Assembly: GCA_963726125.1 (NCBI GenBank)
Contig: CAVSBG010000020.1
Location: 248,001 to 312,000 of the forward strand
DNA from: JAMXLO01 sp963726125
GTDB lineage: Bacteria > Pseudomonadota > Alphaproteobacteria > Acetobacterales > Acetobacteraceae
Length of the DNA: 64,000 bases
Reading direction: 5' to 3'
Shown here: positions 42,718-51,847 of the stretch, one piece after another
Layout of the letters: each line of letters starts with the position of its first letter
Numbering within the stretch: the first letter of the stretch is position 1
The notes under the pieces: model-generated
Told to the model about the DNA's origin: nothing
The model's database searches: none
Seen by the model: only the letters and a program-made list of their open reading frames with translations
Program-made: the position numbers and the translations under genes

Positions 42718-44114
42718 TCATCGACACGACCTACTGGCAGGAGGCCGCAGCAGCCTTTTCCGCCGGCGAAGCGACGCTCCTCAGCATCTGGGGCGAACCG
42801 GGCAAGGTTCATATGGCCGTGCTGCATGACAACGCGCCGCCACCTGCCATTCTGACCCTGGAATGCCCGGACAACCGATATCCGTCTGTCGGCGCACTGC
42901 ATGCTCCCGCGATCCGTTTGGAACGCACGCTACGTGATCTATTCGGACTCGAGCCGATCGGGTTGCCCGACCCGCGCCCTTGGCTTGACCATGGCCCGCA
43001 TCCGACTGCCTACCCTTTCCTGCCGGTCGAGGGTGAGAGCCTGCACCAGATCCCGGTAGGCCCGGTGCACGCAGGGATCATAGAGCCTGGCCATTTCCGG
43101 TTCACCGCGGATGGCGAGACGGTGGTTCGGCTGGAACAACGCCTGGGCTACGTCCACAAGGGTATCGACCACCTGATGCGCGGCATGTCGTTGCCGGGCG
43201 CCGCACGGATCGCCGGCCGCACGTCGGGCGACAGCACCGTTGCCTATGCCTTCGCCTTCGCGCGCGCCGTAGAAGACGCCCTCGGTATCAACCCGCCATC
43301 GCGCGCCATGTGGCTGCGCGGCGTGATGGCGGAACTTGAGCGTATCGCCAATCACCTCGGCGACTTCGGTGCGATCTGCAATGATGCCTCGTTCAGCATC
43401 ATGCTCGCGCATTGCGGCATACTGCGAGAACGGGTGCTGCGCTGCGCCGCCGCCTGCTTCGGCCACAGGCTGATGATGGACTGCATTGTGCCCGGCGGAG
43501 CTGCGAAGGATCTGCCTCCCAATGGTGCCGCGGACATCCGTGCGCTGATTGACGAAATTCGCGCCCGCTTTCCGATGTTGGTCGACCTTTATGACAAGAC
43601 CGCATCGCTGCAAGACCGCACGGTGGGGACTGGCATTGTCTCCCATGCATTGGTCCAGCAGTTTGGCGCCGGTGGCTACGTCGGCCGCGCGTCGGGGCGC
43701 AATTTCGACGCCCGCAGGTCGATCGGGTATGCCCCCTACGATCAGCTACACTTCGATGTGCCCATACGGCAGGAGGGCGACGTCAATGCCCGCGTTTGGA
43801 TCCGCATTCAGGAAGTCGAGCAAAGCCTGTCGCTGATAGAGCAGATGCTTGATCGCCTGCCCGAAGGAGAAGTACTGGCCGCGGTCGAGCGCACGGCCCC
43901 GAGCAGCGGGATGGCGCTGGTCGAAGCCTTTCGCGGCGATGTGCTGGTATGGCTCCGGATCGATCAGGCAGGTGTTATCGATCGTTGCCATCTGCGTGAC
44001 GCATCCTGGTTTCAGTGGCCGCTGCTGGAAGTTGCAATTGAGGGCAACATCGTCGCTGACTTCCCGCTCTGCAACAAATCGTTCAACTGCTCTTATTCCG
44101 GGCACGATCTATAA
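42714..44114 (+). CDS. HyfG-like large subunit without NiFe cysteines (Ehr-type)
   Basis: This 466-aa protein combines a NuoC-like N-terminal part (residues 1-110) and a NuoD/HycE-like large-subunit part, as in HyfG. LGYVHKGIDHLMRGM and the AELERIANHLGDFGAICND segment identify the family. The NiFe-binding motif RVCGIC is replaced at residues 165-170 by RIAGRT, so both N-terminal ligand cysteines are missing. The C-terminal motif DPCxxC is replaced by FPLCNKSFNCSYSGHDL, with cysteines at 453 and 459 spaced six apart, not three. A NiFe site therefore cannot form in the usual way. The complex is best called energy-converting hydrogenase-related (Ehr-like). Confidence 0.85.
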   Translation: MIIDTTYWQEAAAAFSAGEATLLSIWGEPGKVHMAVLHDNAPPPAILTLECPDNRYPSVGALHAPAIRLERTLRDLFGLEPIGLPDPRPWLDHGPHPTAYPFLPVEGESLHQIPVGPVHAGIIEPGHFRFTADGETVVRLEQRLGYVHKGIDHLMRGMSLPGAARIAGRTSGDSTVAYAFAFARAVEDALGINPPSRAMWLRGVMAELERIANHLGDFGAICNDASFSIMLAHCGILRERVLRCAAACFGHRLMMDCIVPGGAAKDLPPNGAADIRALIDEIRARFPMLVDLYDKTASLQDRTVGTGIVSHALVQQFGAGGYVGRASGRNFDARRSIGYAPYDQLHFDVPIRQEGDVNARVWIRIQEVEQSLSLIEQMLDRLPEGEVLAAVERTAPSSGMALVEAFRGDVLVWLRIDQAGVIDRCHLRDASWFQWPLLEVAIEGNIVADFPLCNKSFNCSYSGHDL

Positions 44115-44644
44115 TGCTGAAGACGTTGCTCCAGGGCCTTCGCCGACCTGTCACTGAACCGTCGCCCGCGCTGGACGACCCGGACCTCGCCGCGTTGGCA
44201 GCGAAGCTTGATCGTGTCGCCCAACGCCGTCTCGGTCGCAGTCTGTCGATCCGCGAAGTCGATGCCGGCTCGTGCAACGCCTGCGAACTGGAAATCCATG
44301 CGCTCAACAACGCATTCTACGATCTCGAACGCTTCGGCCTGCGCTTCGTTGCCTCGCCGCGCCACGCTGACGTTCTGATGGTCACGGGTCCGGTGACACG
44401 CAACATGCGTGAGGCCCTGGAACGTACGTGGCGTGCCACGCCCGATCCGAAATGGGTCGTCGCCATCGGTGATTGCGCGGCGGGCTGCGGCGTGTTCGCC
44501 AACAGCCCGGCCTGTATCGGTGGCGTAGACAAGGTCGTGCCGGTTGACCTCGTGATCAGAGGCTGCCCGCCGACACCCACGCAGCTTCTCCGTGGTTTGC
44601 TTAGCTTGCTGGAGACGTCACCGAACCGGATCAGCGGTCGCTGA
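44114..44644 (+). CDS. HyfI-like (NuoB-type) Fe-S small subunit
   Basis: This 176-aa protein keeps the four ligands of an N2-type [4Fe-4S] cluster: C54 and C57 (GSCNACELE), C121 (GDCAAGC) and C151 (RGCPPTP). It also contains HADVLMVTGPVTRNM and KWVVAIGDCA. The cluster is thus probably present although the large subunit has no NiFe site. The start shares a base with the large-subunit stop. Its 3' end overlaps the convergent tautomerase gene by 14 bases. Confidence 0.88.
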   Translation: MLKTLLQGLRRPVTEPSPALDDPDLAALAAKLDRVAQRRLGRSLSIREVDAGSCNACELEIHALNNAFYDLERFGLRFVASPRHADVLMVTGPVTRNMREALERTWRATPDPKWVVAIGDCAAGCGVFANSPACIGGVDKVVPVDLVIRGCPPTPTQLLRGLLSLLETSPNRISGR

Positions 44645-44816
44645 ACAGCACGCCGCCCTTCGCCTTGTTGTCGCGCGAGCCTTCGACGATCTCCGCCAGC
44701 ACCGCGTCCGCCGTGACACCGAAATTCTTTACGACCGCGTCCGTTATGTCTTTGACCAGCGCGCGCTTCTGCTCCTTCGAACGCCCCTCGATGGCGTGAA
44801 CGTAGACTTCTGGCAT
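44631..44816 (-). CDS. 4-oxalocrotonate tautomerase family protein
   Basis: This 61-aa protein (MPEVYVHAIEGRSKEQKRALV) has Pro1 directly after the initiator Met, the catalytic base of the tautomerase superfamily, then ITDAVVKNFGVTADAVLAEIVEGSRDNKAKGGVLFSDR with the expected beta-alpha-beta layout. GAGG lies about nine bases upstream of the ATG. It acts on enol/keto substrates; the specific one is unknown. It is convergent with the hyf-like operon. Confidence 0.87.
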   Translation of the reverse strand: MPEVYVHAIEGRSKEQKRALVKDITDAVVKNFGVTADAVLAEIVEGSRDNKAKGGVLFSDR

Positions 44817-44922
44817 GGTTGCGTCCTCCGCTGTGTTGCAGGCCCAGCATAGCCCATACGGTTGACAACACGACAGCGAGGCTGCGAAGGATCGCCGCAA
44901 GAGTCCGGAGGGGAAACTATCC

Positions 44923-46172
44923 ATGAACAGATTAGTGCTGAGTCGCCGCGGTCTGGTCGCGACAGCGCTGGCGGCGCCCGCCATCCTAGGCAGTCGCGCG
45001 CGTGCCGCGGGCACGATCCAGATGATCAGCCACCGCTATCCCGCGCTGGAGTACTACGCCGAGAAGATGCGTACCGCCATCCCGGGCGTCACCGTCAACA
45101 CCCAGCTCATGCCAATAGACAAGGCGCTGGAACTCGCCACCATCGCCATGTCGTCGAAGTCCGATACGCCGGATATTGTCTATGCCAGCGACACGAGCTT
45201 CCAGACATTCGTCAAGAACGGCTGGTTCCGTCCGCTGGATGATCTCTGGGCGAAGTACAGGGACGAATTCAAGCTGGACGACATCCCAGAATCGGTTCGA
45301 AAGACCTATACTCGTGATGGCCATATCTATGTAATGCCGCACACGCTCAATACCATGATGTTCTTCTACAGAAAGGACCTGTTTGATGCGGCCGGCAAGA
45401 CGGCACCGAAGACGTTCGTCGAATACGCGCGCTGGCGAAGTCGTTCAATTCCCCGCTTCGGTCAGGCAATGTCAGTTGCCTGAAGCCGGTCGACGCCGCC
45501 ATCAACGAGGCCCACTGGTACTTCAACGCCCTCGGCGACGGCTGGTTCGACGAAAGACTGGCGCCCGATCTTCAACGACGCGAAGGGCGTTGCAGGCGAT
45601 CGAGACGATGAAAGAGATCACGCACTACGCCCAGCAAGGCTTCACCACGGCTGCCAACGACGAATGCATGATCGCCTATCAGCAGGACACCGGCGTGATG
45701 GGCCTGCAATGGGCGACGCGGGCAAAGGCGATGGACGATCCGGCCAAGTCGCGGGTGGTCGGCAAGATCGATTGGGCGGCGCCGCCACACGGTCACGCAG
45801 CGCATCTCGGGCGACGGCTACGCGATCTCGGCGTTCAGCAAGCAGGATCCGGACACGCTGTTCCGCATCATCGCCACCTCGGCCGATCAGGCGAACATGC
45901 GCGGCGCCGCGTCGCTGTTGATCCCGCCGCGCACAGTCGCTGCTGGACGATGCCGAACTGAAGCAGGCCAATCGCTTCTATCCCGCGGCTCTGGCGTCCA
46001 ACGATGTCGGGCACGCCTGCCCCGGCGTTGCCGGAATTCTACGCGGTCGGCGAGTTCATCACCCGCCGGATCCTGCAGAGCCATGAATGGCGAGATGCCA
46101 GTGAAAGCGGCGCTTGATGCCGCGGCGACCGAGACCACGGAATTCCTGAAGGGTCACGGCTATTACAAGTGA
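44923..46172 (+). pseudogene. Sugar ABC transporter solute-binding protein, multiply frameshifted
   Basis: The gene begins well, behind GGAGGGG, with a twin-arginine signal (MNRLVLSRRGLVATALAAPAILGSRA) and 170 residues of a solute-binding protein (KMRTAIPGVTVNTQLMPIDKALELATIAM...YVMPHTLNTMMFFYRKDLFDAAGKTAPKTF). From about 45420 sense passes between frames at least five times (near 45425, 45555, 45592, 45790, 45940, and again near 46030 and 46085). The recovered text still looks like the same protein (INEAHWYFNALGDGWFD, ETMKEITHYAQQGFTTAANDECM, ALDAAATETTEFLKGHGYYK). Both decay and poor sequence would give this picture. Confidence 0.78.
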
Positions 46173-47080
46173 ACCGGCGCGCCGCCGTCGCGGGCGGCGC
46201 GGACCTTTGGCTGGAACCCAGGGCAGCTGGTGGCTGTTCCTGGCGCCGAGCGGACTGGTGCTCACCACGGTCATGTTGTTTCCGCTCGGGCTATGCGATC
46301 TGGCTGAGCCTCTTCAACTATGACCTCGGCAGCGGTGCGTACGATTTCATCGGTCTCGGCAACTACTTTGCCCTGCTTGCGGATGAGAGGTTCTGGGAAT
46401 CGCTCGACCGCACCGTCGTGATCGTTCTGTCTGCCGTCGGACTGGAATTCTGCCTCGGACTGTTGGTCGCCTACGGACTGTATCGCCTGACCTTCGGAGT
46501 CCGCACGCTGAACCTGCTGCTGTTCCTGCCCAACATCGTCACGCCCGTTGTCGCCGCGCTGTTCATCCGCTGGATCTTCGTCAGCCGCTGGGGATTGTTG
46601 AGCGGCGCGCTGATCGCTCTCGGCATCTTCCCGCCGGATTTCCTCGGCAATCCCGCCTGGGCGCGCGCCACCGTCGTGTTTGCGGATTCCTGGCAGTTCA
46701 CGCCATTCATGATCCTCGTGCTTTACGCCGGCCTGAACACAGTCGACCAAAGCCAGATGGAGGCGGCGCAGATCGACGGCGCCGGCGTCTGGACCCTGCT
46801 GTTCCGCATCATGCTGCCGGCAATCCGGCCGCTGATTGTGTTCGTGCTGGCGATCCGCCTGATGGACGCGTTCCGCTTCTTCGACACGATCTACGTGCTG
46901 ACTTCCGGCGGTCCAGGAACCGCCACCGAGACGATCACGCTTTACACTTACGCGCTGGCGTTCCGTCTGCTGCAATTGGGCAAGGCCTCTGCGCTCGGCG
47001 TGCTGACGCTGCTGTTCGTGGCCGGAATGGTGGCGTTGATGATCCGCCTGGTTTATCGACGCGAGCGAGGTGCCTTCTGA
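46169..47080 (+). pseudogene. Sugar ABC transporter permease, frameshifted N-terminus
   Basis: From about residue 42 the protein is a normal MalF/UgpA-type permease (YAIWLSLFNYDLGSGAYDFIGLGNYFALLADERFWESL...EAAQIDGAGVWTLLFRIMLPAIRPL), with the EAA loop intact. The first 40 residues as read are Arg/Gly-rich; another frame gives WLFLAPSGLVLTTVMLFPLG, the expected first membrane segment. Sense passes between frames near 46288 (CTCGGGCTATGCG) and again near 46200. The body beyond is open to the stop. Confidence 0.75.
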
Positions 47081-47905
47081 TGCATCGGCGGCTTCGCTGG
47101 CAACTCCCGCTGTTCCTGCTGCTCGCGGGATTCACCGCGATGAACTTGACGCCGATCATCTGGGGCGTACTGATCTCGATCAAGCAGCCGGTCGACGCAT
47201 TCTCCGTGCCGCCTAAGCTGATCTTCACACCGACGTTCGAATTCCATGAGCAGGTCTGGGTCGAAAAGGGCTTCTGGCACTTCCTGATCAACAGCGCGAT
47301 CATTTCAGCTGGCACTGTCATCCTGTCGGTGTCCGTCGGCACAATGGCCGCCTATGGCCTGTCGCGGCTGGCCAATCGCACGTCGCGCGGTCTGCTGTTC
47401 GGACTGCTGGCAATGCGCATGTTTCCGCATATCCTGCTGGCGATCCCGTTCTTCGTGCTGGCGAAGTCGCTCGGCCTGATCAACACCTATCCGGCGATGA
47501 TCCTGGCGTTGGTGGCGATCAACCAGCCCTTCACGATCTGGCTGATGCGCAGCTTCTTCGTCGACGTGCCGCACGAGCTTTACGAGGCCGCGGCGATCGA
47601 TGGCTGCAACGCCTGGCAGGTGTTCGCGCGCGTGGCGTTGCCGGTGGTGCGACCAGGCCTATGGGTGACCGCGTTGTTCAGCCTGCTGCTTGCCTACAAC
47701 GAGTTCCTGTTCGCTCTGGTGCTGACCGGGCCCGACACCAAGACGCTGCCCGTCGCGATCGCCGAATATGGCGCGCGAGGACATCAACTACTGGTCGCTC
47801 TCCGCCGCCGCGGCCGTCGGCATCATGCTGCCGATCGTCATCTTCATGATGGCGCTGCAGCGGCACCTGGTGCGCGGCTTGGCATTCGGCGCGGTCAAGG
47901 GCTGA
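47080..47905 (+). pseudogene. Sugar ABC transporter permease, frameshifted C-terminus
   Basis: The protein is a MalG-type permease for about 230 residues: WQLPLFLLLAGFTAMNLTPIIWGVLISIK, SVGTMAAYGLSRLANRTSRGLLFG and the EAA loop YEAAAIDGCNAWQVFARVALPVVRPG. Near 47772 the frame changes: as read it becomes Arg-rich, while the other frame gives EDINYWSLSAAAAVGIMLPIVIFMMALQRHLVRGLAFGAVKG, ending in TGA at 47905, the expected C-terminus. No ATP-binding subunit is present in the window, so the transporter would need one from elsewhere. Confidence 0.75.
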
Positions 47906-48923
47906 CCTCGGCTGCTACCCCGGTACCGGCGCCTGCGGATGCAGCAATTTCTGGTCGCGCAGGTCGCTCCACAGCGTGGCCGGAATCGGCGTGCCGCAGG
48001 AGTTCCTGATTCTCCTCGAACTCTTCCACGGCACGCGGTCCGGGAATGATTGCTGCGACCGCGGGATGCGCCAGCGGGAACTGCAATGCCGCGGCCGGCA
48101 ATGGCACGTCGTGAGCGTCGCACACCGCGCGGATCGCCCGGACGCGCGTCACGATCTCAGGCGGTGCCGCGGCATAGTTCCAGGTGTCCCGGCCGGCCAG
48201 GATGCCCGAGTTCAAAGGCCCCCCAACCACGATGGACGTGCCTCGCTCGCTGCACATCGGCAGCAGGTCATCGAGCGGCGCCTGCTCCAGCAGTGTGTAG
48301 CGTCCGGCCAGCAGGAACACGTCCCAGTCGCCGAATTTCAGCACCTCGATCAGAACCTCCTTTTCGTTGACCCCGAGGCCGATGGCGCTGACCGCACCGG
48401 TGCGGCGTAGCTCCTCAAGCGCGCGATAACCGCTCTCGCGCAGGACCTTCATATGCGCGGCATTGGTCTGTTCGCCATGTTGATAGACGCCAATGTCATG
48501 CACGAACAGAATGTCGATCTTGGCAATTCCGAGGCGCTGAAAGCTGTCCTCCATCGAGCGCATGATGCCATCGTAGGAATAGTCGTACTCCACTTCGAAG
48601 GGCAGCGGCGCAAATCTGCCGTCACTGGTTTGGCCACCGCTGTCATGCGGCCGGAGCAGGCGTCCCACCTTGGTCGACAACACCCATTCATCACGTGGTT
48701 TGTCGCGCAGCGCGTCGCCGACAGCTCGCTCGGCGGCCCCCACACCGTAGAACGGTGCCGTATCGAAATAGCGCACACCGCCGTGCCAGGCGGCGCTCAC
48801 CACGTCCACCCGTTGCGCGCTCGTCATCGGAATGCGGCTGCCCCCAAGCGTCGCCGTCCCCAGGCCCAACGAAGTCACGTGCAACGCCGTTTTCCCTACG
48901 CGTCGCTTGTGCCAATCGGCCAT
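47895..48923 (-). CDS. Aldo/keto reductase
   Basis: This protein of about 342 aa starts at MADWHKRRVGKTALHVTSLGLGTATLGG, with GGAGG five bases upstream. It has GGVRYFDTAPFYGVGAAERAVG (catalytic Asp and Tyr), LSTKVGRLLRP with the catalytic Lys, IDILFVHDIGVY and IIPGPRAVEE for NADPH binding. The last 35 residues as read are Ala/Gly-rich. Another frame gives GTPIPATLWSDLRDQKLLHPQ, a normal ending with a stop at 47915, so there is probably an indel near 47985-47995. The enzyme belongs to the sugar-linked D-threo-aldose/pyridoxal type AKR group, which matches the adjacent sugar transporter. Confidence 0.82.
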   Translation of the reverse strand: MADWHKRRVGKTALHVTSLGLGTATLGGSRIPMTSAQRVDVVSAAWHGGVRYFDTAPFYGVGAAERAVGDALRDKPRDEWVLSTKVGRLLRPHDSGGQTSDGRFAPLPFEVEYDYSYDGIMRSMEDSFQRLGIAKIDILFVHDIGVYQHGEQTNAAHMKVLRESGYRALEELRRTGAVSAIGLGVNEKEVLIEVLKFGDWDVFLLAGRYTLLEQAPLDDLLPMCSERGTSIVVGGPLNSGILAGRDTWNYAAAPPEIVTRVRAIRAVCDAHDVPLPAAALQFPLAHPAVAAIIPGPRAVEEFEENQELLRHADSGHAVERPARPEIAASAGAGTGVAAEVSP

Positions 48924-49016
48924 GTAGTCCTCCCGTTCCGTGCCGGAAGTGGGCAGGCGATTGTCCGGCAAGTCAACTCGCTTGCCCGCGACAAGGCGGC
49001 CGTGTAGCCGGCATGC

Positions 49017-50531
49017 ATGGTTCTCCGCTTTCTCTCACGTCTCGCGGCGATGCATGGCCTCCGCGCCGACATCGCCGCGCTGCTGCTCGGTGCGCTGACC
49101 GCCACGGCGCTGCCGCCGGTGCATGTAATTCCAGTGTTGCTGATTTCGGTTCCAGGCCTTCTGACGCTGCTGGATGCTGCCCGCGGTCCCGCCGTCGCGG
49201 CCCGGCGGGGCTGGTGGTTCGGGCTCGGCTTGCACGTCATCGGGCTCTATTGGATCACCGAGGCAATCCTGTTCGAGGTGGACCGTTTCTGGTGGCTCGT
49301 GCCACTGGCCGTTCCCGCGGTTGCTGCCGGGCTGGCGCTGTTCATTGCCGCAGCCTGCGCGCTGGCACGCTACGCGCGTGCTGGCTGGCCGCGTGTGGTC
49401 GCCCTCGCCGGCGCCTGGGTGCTGGCGGATCTCGCACGGCAGTTCGTGCTCACTGGCTTTCCATGGAATCCCTTGGGAAGCGTCTGGGCGATTCCCGGGA
49501 CCGCCGGCGACGTGTTCATTCAGGCGGCCGCCCTCGGTGGCGTGCACGGGTTGACCTTTGCGACGATCCTGCTGGCCGCGGTGCCTGCACTCGGCTGGCG
49601 TTGGTGTGTCGGCGGCAGCGTTTTGCTCATCGCCTGGGCCGCCTTCGGCATCACGCGCCTACACGAACCGATGCCACAGCCGCCGCCGCTGACCGTGGTG
49701 CTGGTACAGGGCAACATTGCGCAGGGCCAAAAGTTCGACCAGGCCTTCGTCGTTCAGGAGTTCCGTCATTACCTGGACCTGACGGCGCAAGGACGCGCCA
49801 AGGCCGGTGACGGTCCCGCAGTCGTGGTCTGGCCGGAAACGGCATTTCCGCTTTTCCTGGATCTCGACGAACCGGCGAGACGGTTGATCGAGCAGGCGAC
49901 CGAGGGCGACCCGGCGCTCATCGGCAGCATGCGCTTCGATGAGAAACGCCGCCCACGCAACAGCCTGTTCGCGCTGACCAATGGCGGCGTCATCGCAGCC
50001 ATCTACGACAAGTGGCACCTCGTGCCGTTCGGCGAGTACGTACCCGACTGGCTGCCGCTGCCGATCATGGTGCTGCCCGGAGATGGGTTCGCCCCAGGTC
50101 CCGGGCCGCGGACATTGCACGTTCCAGGATTGCCGCCGGTCGGCGTGTTGATCTGTTATGAGGCGATCTTTCCCGGCCAGGTTGTCGCGCCGAATGACCG
50201 CCCTGCCTGGCTGGTGAATGTCACAAACGACGCCTGGTTCGGCAATTCCAGCGGACCGCGCCAACACCTCGCCGCGGCGCGCATGCGTGCGGTGGAAGAA
50301 GGGTTGCCGCTGATGCGCGCGGCCAATACCGGCATCACCGCCGCCTTCGATGCCCGCGGCCATGAGCTTGGCAGGGTCGACATGCAGACCACAGGCACGC
50401 TGGTCGTGGCGCTTCCCCCGGCGCTGCCGGCCACAGAGTTCGCGCGGCTTGGCCTTTGGTTACCGTTAATTACAAGTTCGGTTGCACTCGGCGTAGGGCT
50501 TATGGTCAGACGGAATACAGCGCAGGGTTGA
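49017..50531 (+). CDS. lnt: Apolipoprotein N-acyltransferase
   Basis: This 504-aa inner-membrane enzyme adds the third acyl chain to lipoproteins. The N-terminal half has about six helices (LRADIAALLLGALTATALPPVHVIPVLLISVP, LTGFPWNPLGSVWA). The C-terminal half is a nitrilase-like domain with the catalytic triad Glu (WPETAFP), Lys (YDKWHLVPFGEYVP) and Cys (GVLICYEAIFP), followed by VNVTNDAWFGNSSGP. Length is normal. It is followed by an Xre regulator after about 165 bases. Confidence 0.95.
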   Translation: MVLRFLSRLAAMHGLRADIAALLLGALTATALPPVHVIPVLLISVPGLLTLLDAARGPAVAARRGWWFGLGLHVIGLYWITEAILFEVDRFWWLVPLAVPAVAAGLALFIAAACALARYARAGWPRVVALAGAWVLADLARQFVLTGFPWNPLGSVWAIPGTAGDVFIQAAALGGVHGLTFATILLAAVPALGWRWCVGGSVLLIAWAAFGITRLHEPMPQPPPLTVVLVQGNIAQGQKFDQAFVVQEFRHYLDLTAQGRAKAGDGPAVVVWPETAFPLFLDLDEPARRLIEQATEGDPALIGSMRFDEKRRPRNSLFALTNGGVIAAIYDKWHLVPFGEYVPDWLPLPIMVLPGDGFAPGPGPRTLHVPGLPPVGVLICYEAIFPGQVVAPNDRPAWLVNVTNDAWFGNSSGPRQHLAAARMRAVEEGLPLMRAANTGITAAFDARGHELGRVDMQTTGTLVVALPPALPATEFARLGLWLPLITSSVALGVGLMVRRNTAQG

Positions 50532-50609
50532 TGGGATTCGCCAGGCGGCAACAAAACCACGAGAGAGAAGTCGTAAATTTATACATATAGTTCATTTTGA
50601 CGCAGACCG

Positions 50610-50638
50610 TTGACAATTGAGGGTTGTGCGGTTAAGTT
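50610..50638 (+). promoter_or_regulatory. Possible sigma-70-type promoter
   Basis: TTGACA (50610-50615) is a perfect -35 box. A 17-base spacer is followed by TAAGTT (50633-50638), a weak -10 match. The region 50570-50640 is markedly A/T-rich compared with both flanking genes. It would drive the Xre gene 58 bases downstream. The weak -10 keeps confidence low. Confidence 0.4.
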
Positions 50639-50695
50639 TAGGTTAATGATGGCTCGGCAGCGGGGTATGCCAGCTTGCACGAGGGAGCGGGTGAT

Positions 50696-51184
50696 ATGTT
50701 GGATGAGACGAAAGGGAATGAGGTCATGGCGCGCGGCGAACACGTCGTTGGTGCCGACAAAGAATCACGTCCGAGTCCGATCGACGTGCATGTTGGGTCG
50801 CGGATTCGTCTTCGGCGGACGTTGCTCGGCATGTCTCAAGAGCGGCTTGGCGAGGCTCTCGGGCTGACGTTCCAGCAGGTGCAGAAGTATGAGCGGGGCG
50901 TGAACCGCGTGGGCGCGTCTCGGTTGTTCGACCTCTCGCGCGTGCTGGATGTCCCCATCAGCTTCTTCTTCGACGACATGCCGGATAGCTTGGCGGCAAC
51001 CTATGGCGGCCAGGTCAGCCGACGCCCCACCGGGTTCTCGGATATGCAGGACGGCTTTACCGACGATGCGCTGAACCGCCGTGAAACACTGGAACTCGTG
51101 CGGGCATATTATCGGATCACTGATCCGGCTGTGCGGAAGCGCGTGTTCGACCTGATCAAATCGATGGGGCCAAACGAGGCCTGA
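50696..51184 (+). CDS. Xre-family transcriptional regulator (alphaproteobacterial type)
   Basis: This 162-aa protein starts at MLDETKGNEVMARGEHV, with GAGGGAG nine bases upstream; the seven codons before it begin with TTG. The HTH is IDVHVGSRIRLRRTLLGMSQERLGEALGLTFQQVQKYERGVNRVGASRLFDLSRVLDVPISFFFDD, the form widespread in alphaproteobacteria. The C-terminal part (RRETLELVRAYYRITDPAVRKRVFDLIKSMG) is the conserved helical extension. This type commonly sits next to lnt, but its regulon is not evident here. Confidence 0.9.
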   Translation: MLDETKGNEVMARGEHVVGADKESRPSPIDVHVGSRIRLRRTLLGMSQERLGEALGLTFQQVQKYERGVNRVGASRLFDLSRVLDVPISFFFDDMPDSLAATYGGQVSRRPTGFSDMQDGFTDDALNRRETLELVRAYYRITDPAVRKRVFDLIKSMGPNEA

Positions 51185-51185
51185 A

Positions 51186-51716
51186 CTAGCCTGACGACCC
51201 TTCGTCCCGCATCCGCAACTGCGGGTTGTCGAAACTGGGGTTGCGTAGCTGATAAAGGGAGTGGCGAAGCGCTGACCAGAGGTCGCGCTTCTCCTCTTCG
51301 CCGAGCGTGGCCGCGACCTCTTCGCAGAGGCCGTGGGCAACGAGCAGCAACTTCGGCACCTTGCCCGGCGGTTCCTCCAGCACCGCATTCAACCAACCAA
51401 CCGGGAGACGGCGCTCCTGCCGCCGGCCGTGCTGATCGGTGCGCACAATGCGCAGCGCATCTTCGGTGAGCAAAAGCATCTCGCTGGCCCTGGCGCGTTG
51501 CGCATTCAGCCGCAGCAGGAACACCGCGAGGCCAACCTCGATCACGCTGAAGCCGACCACCGGCCAGGCGCCGATCAGCCAAAAGCGCAGCATCATCAGA
51601 CCCGACAGCAAGCAGATCACGGCGATCAGAGTTCGTAACCCACGCGGGGACAGGCTGCGGTGCGGCACGATCACCGCCTCGAACAAGATCGCTGACGTTG
51701 CGGCCGGCTGGTCCAT
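51186..51716 (-). CDS. DUF2244 membrane protein
   Basis: This 176-aa protein starts at MDQPAATSAILFEAVIVPHRSLSPRG; the longer frame to 51884 overlaps nth and is poor in sense. It has two adjacent hydrophobic segments (LRTLIAVICLLSGLMMLRFWLIGAWPVVGFSVIEVGLAVFLLRLN) followed by a soluble domain (LLLTEDALRIVRTDQHGRRQERRLPVGWLNAVLEEPPGKVPKLLLVAHG), the DUF2244 layout. Function is unknown; the family is often coded near nth or cytochrome genes. It is divergent from nth. Confidence 0.82.
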   Translation of the reverse strand: MDQPAATSAILFEAVIVPHRSLSPRGLRTLIAVICLLSGLMMLRFWLIGAWPVVGFSVIEVGLAVFLLRLNAQRARASEMLLLTEDALRIVRTDQHGRRQERRLPVGWLNAVLEEPPGKVPKLLLVAHGLCEEVAATLGEEEKRDLWSALRHSLYQLRNPSFDNPQLRMRDEGSSG

Positions 51717-51847
51717 CCACGATATGTAGCGTACTCCGAGGGGCGCTAAGAGGGGCGACGCCCTTGCCGCAGGAAACGGGCGGCGCGACAAGCATTGCCG
51801 TGCCGACAAAATCGACCCCTCCCAAGAGGCCCCGCAAACCGCGCGCA

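Noticed and set aside
42714..44114. Calling the hyf-like operon a formate hydrogenlyase or active NiFe hydrogenase
   Set aside because: Both ligand cysteine pairs are missing from the large subunit and no hyp, fdh or ferredoxin subunit gene is present in the window.
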